DNA of 64,000 bases from Psychrobacter sp. ANT_WB68. GTDB lineage: Bacteria > Pseudomonadota > Gammaproteobacteria > Pseudomonadales > Moraxellaceae. The stretch covers positions 727,002-791,001 of the forward strand of contig NZ_VOAZ01000002.1 in the NCBI RefSeq assembly GCF_008369115.1, read 5' to 3'. Numbering within the stretch: position 1 is the first letter of the stretch; the number at the start of each line of letters is the position of its first letter. The notes under the pieces were generated by a model. That model had not been told where the DNA came from. It saw nothing but the letters and a program-made list of their open reading frames with translations, and ran no database searches. Positions 62,343 through 64,000 of this stretch are shown here, piece by piece. The position numbers and the translations under genes are program-made.

Positions 62343-63014
62343 ATGTTAAATAAAGTGACAGAATCTGTGGCTGAAGCTATCAGCAATATTAATGATGGTT
62401 CAACCATCTTGATAGGTGGATTTGGGTTAGCAGGACAACCAGCAGAACTCATTGATGCTCTGATTGAGCGTAATGCAAAGGACTTAACGATTGTCAATAA
62501 TAATGCAGGCAACGGTGATACAGGGTTGGCCGCACTATTGAAGGCAGGTTGTGTACGTAAGATTATCTGCTCTTTCCCGCGTCAGCACGATTCATATATT
62601 TTCGATGACTTATACCGAGCGGGGAAAATTGAGCTTGAAGTAGTTCCACAAGGTACCTTGGCTGCACGTATTCAAGCTGGGGGTAGCGGTTTTGGTGCGA
62701 TTTATACACCGACAGCCTATGGGACTCTACTCGCTGAAGGCAAAGAGACGCGAACCATTGACGGTGTTGACTATGTATTGGAATATCCTATCAAAGGGGA
62801 TTTCGCGCTCATAAAAGCCTTGAAGGGCGATCGTTGGGGTAACCTGATTTACAATAAAGCAGCGCGAAACTTTGGACCTATTATGGCTGCTGCCTCAAAT
62901 CATACCATTGCTCAAGTCAGTGAAGTGGTGGAGTTGGGTGTTTTAGACCCAGAGCATATTGTCACCCCAGGTATTTTCGTTCATGAAGTTGTTTGTATTG
63001 GAGCAAAAGCATGA
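62343..63014 (+). CDS. pcaI: 3-Oxoadipate CoA-transferase alpha subunit
   Basis: A 223-residue subunit of the class I CoA-transferases. GSTILIGGFGLAGQPAELID and NNNAGNGDTGLAALLKAGCV are typical of the alpha subunit. With PcaJ it activates beta-ketoadipate using succinyl-CoA. Its stop codon overlaps the pcaJ start (ATGATGA), giving translational coupling. Confidence 0.9.
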   Translation: MLNKVTESVAEAISNINDGSTILIGGFGLAGQPAELIDALIERNAKDLTIVNNNAGNGDTGLAALLKAGCVRKIICSFPRQHDSYIFDDLYRAGKIELEVVPQGTLAARIQAGGSGFGAIYTPTAYGTLLAEGKETRTIDGVDYVLEYPIKGDFALIKALKGDRWGNLIYNKAARNFGPIMAAASNHTIAQVSEVVELGVLDPEHIVTPGIFVHEVVCIGAKA

Positions 63015-63667
63015 TGACTAATCATACACCATGGTCAGTAGATGAGATCGCTAAACGCGTTGCTCAAGATATTGAAGAAGGCATGTACGTTAACTTAGGT
63101 ATCGGCCAGCCAACTAAAGTTGCCGACTTCTTACCTGAAGATAAAGATATTTTTTTACACAGTGAGAACGGTGTGTTAGGCATGGGTCCTGAACCTGCTG
63201 AAGGTGAAGAGGACGGCGATTTAATTAACGCAGGTAAGCAATATATCACCTTGTTAGAAGGCGGTAGCTATTTCCATCATGGCGATTCTTTTACGATGAT
63301 TCGTGGTGGTCATATTGATCTATGTGTTCTAGGAGCATTTGAAGTCGCCGAAAATGGAGACATCGCTAACTGGTTTCTAGGTCGACCAAAAGATATTCCC
63401 GCAGTAGGTGGGGCGATGGATTTAGCCGTTGGTGCGAAAAAAGTTTATGTGATGATGGATCATGTCAGTAAAAATGGTGATCCTAAAATTATTGAGAAGC
63501 TTAAGCTACCTATCACTGGTGAAAAATGCGTCAATCGTATCTACACTGATCTAGCGGTGATTAACGTTACTGATAAGGGGTTGGTAGTACGCGAAATGAT
63601 CGATGGTTTAACATTTGAGGAGTTGCAAGCTAAGACAGGTGCTAAGTTAATCGACAACACTCAATAA
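63011..63667 (+). CDS. pcaJ: 3-Oxoadipate CoA-transferase beta subunit
   Basis: A 218-residue catalytic subunit. VNLGIGQPTKVADFL and HSENGVLGMGPEP, with the catalytic Glu in SENG, are diagnostic. I start at the ATG overlapping the pcaI stop (MMTNHTPWSV); a further ATG follows directly. It completes the set needed to convert protocatechuate to TCA-cycle precursors. Confidence 0.9.
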   Translation: MMTNHTPWSVDEIAKRVAQDIEEGMYVNLGIGQPTKVADFLPEDKDIFLHSENGVLGMGPEPAEGEEDGDLINAGKQYITLLEGGSYFHHGDSFTMIRGGHIDLCVLGAFEVAENGDIANWFLGRPKDIPAVGGAMDLAVGAKKVYVMMDHVSKNGDPKIIEKLKLPITGEKCVNRIYTDLAVINVTDKGLVVREMIDGLTFEELQAKTGAKLIDNTQ

Positions 63668-63708
63668 ATATATATCCAATCAATACATACCCATCAAGAA
63701 AGGATTTC

Positions 63709-63882
63709 ATGATGAAGAATAATTCAAATTTTAAAGTAACGACAGCTCCTTTATACAAGGCGTCTAGGCTTAAGATGTGTAACGTATCTAATAGTAAAGT
63801 ATCTAATTATTATGATACAGGAGAGGTTAAAGCAACTCGATTTTCACACTATGTGGCCGCCAGTGCCGCCTGCAAGGTCTAA
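63709..63882 (+). pseudogene. DctP-type binding-protein gene reduced to 57 codons
   Basis: The gene keeps the start context of the two TRAP binding proteins (AAGGATTTCATGATGAAG here, AAGGATTTTATGATGAAG at 48953) and their last residues (AASAACKV against ASAACKS). Between them only about 45 codons remain, including TRFSHYV, like the LRFSHLWP opening of the mature protein. The signal peptide and ligand domains are gone. It sits where a DctP gene would be, just before the DctQ gene. The short open frame could be translated but cannot bind a solute. Confidence 0.6.
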
Positions 63883-63899
63883 CCTAAAGGAGTGGTCAC

Positions 63900-64000
63900 A
63901 TGGCGTTTTTAGTCAAACTTAGCACCCTTATCTCAAGGTTTTGTCAGCTTATTGGTGGTATCAGTCTTATCATTATTGTACTGGCCACCATGCTAGATGT
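63900..64000 (+). CDS. TRAP transporter small membrane subunit DctQ, partial at window end
   Basis: The first 33 codons are visible: MAFLVKLSTLISRFCQLIGG followed by the hydrophobic ISLIIIVLATMLDV. This is the start of a DctQ four-helix subunit. AAAGGAG precedes the ATG. A DctM gene presumably follows outside the window. Because its own binding-protein gene is a relic, the membrane part may serve the binding proteins at 48962 and 55841. Confidence 0.7.
   Translation, partial: MAFLVKLSTLISRFCQLIGGISLIIIVLATMLD

Overview
The window looks like a chromosomal segment of a gammaproteobacterium of the family Moraxellaceae, most likely Psychrobacter. It is moderately AT-rich, its gene families (beta-ketoadipate enzymes, PcaU/PobR-type regulator, trigonelline-type cluster, BCCT carriers) resemble those of Acinetobacter and Psychrobacter, and it carries many decayed insertion sequences. 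The genus is an inference from protein style. No rRNA, tRNA or CRISPR array was seen.

Layout: (1) 1-5 kb holds a LysR relic, a Fur-box-like palindrome, an IS5-family element, a PepSY membrane protein, a relic of a cyclic-peptide exporter and a repeat-rich hypothetical gene. (2) 5.0-11.3 kb is a molybdenum aldehyde oxidoreductase operon (paoABC-like) with its XdhC-type maturation factor and a MocA-like nucleotidyltransferase. (3) 11.8-24.5 kb is a two-winged catabolic cluster (transporters, aldehyde dehydrogenases, two-component flavin monooxygenase, hydrolase, GntR regulator). It matches the logic of trigonelline (N-methylnicotinate) degradation. (4) 24.5-33.0 kb is a LysR-controlled operon (RidA, aldehyde dehydrogenase, unusual M19 dipeptidase, BCCT carrier, 575-aa conserved protein of unknown function, DUF3726-like protein). 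Its pathway I cannot name, and it is the best candidate for an undescribed system. Pieces of one Fic-domain gene flank regions 3 and 4 at 11.6-11.8 and 33.06-33.33 kb, so the 21-kb catabolic block appears to have been inserted into a fic gene.

(5) 33.5-40.7 kb is a copper-response locus: a two-component system, a small Met-rich membrane peptide, a P1B-type ATPase, DUF411 and DUF305 lipoproteins and a small unlisted metallothionein. Two almost identical operator blocks mark its promoters. (6) 41.3-45.5 kb is an iron-type ABC uptake operon preceded by a 14-copy hexamer repeat; its permease gene has an in-frame amber stop. (7) 45.5-46.1 kb holds integrase and IS3 relics.

(8) 46.5-64 kb is an aromatic-acid catabolic region. 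vanAB demethylates vanillate and pobA hydroxylates 4-hydroxybenzoate, both giving protocatechuate. pcaGH, pcaB, the fused pcaDC, pcaIJ and pcaF then carry it to acetyl-CoA and succinyl-CoA. Two near-duplicate TRAP solute-binding proteins, a third TRAP locus whose binding-protein gene has shrunk to 57 codons, a cupin dioxygenase, VanR with its palindromic operator and a PcaU/PobR-type IclR regulator complete it. Three promoters share one -35/-10/operator architecture and probably form a regulon. An IS graveyard (50.2-51.7 kb) separates the first TRAP gene from the van genes.
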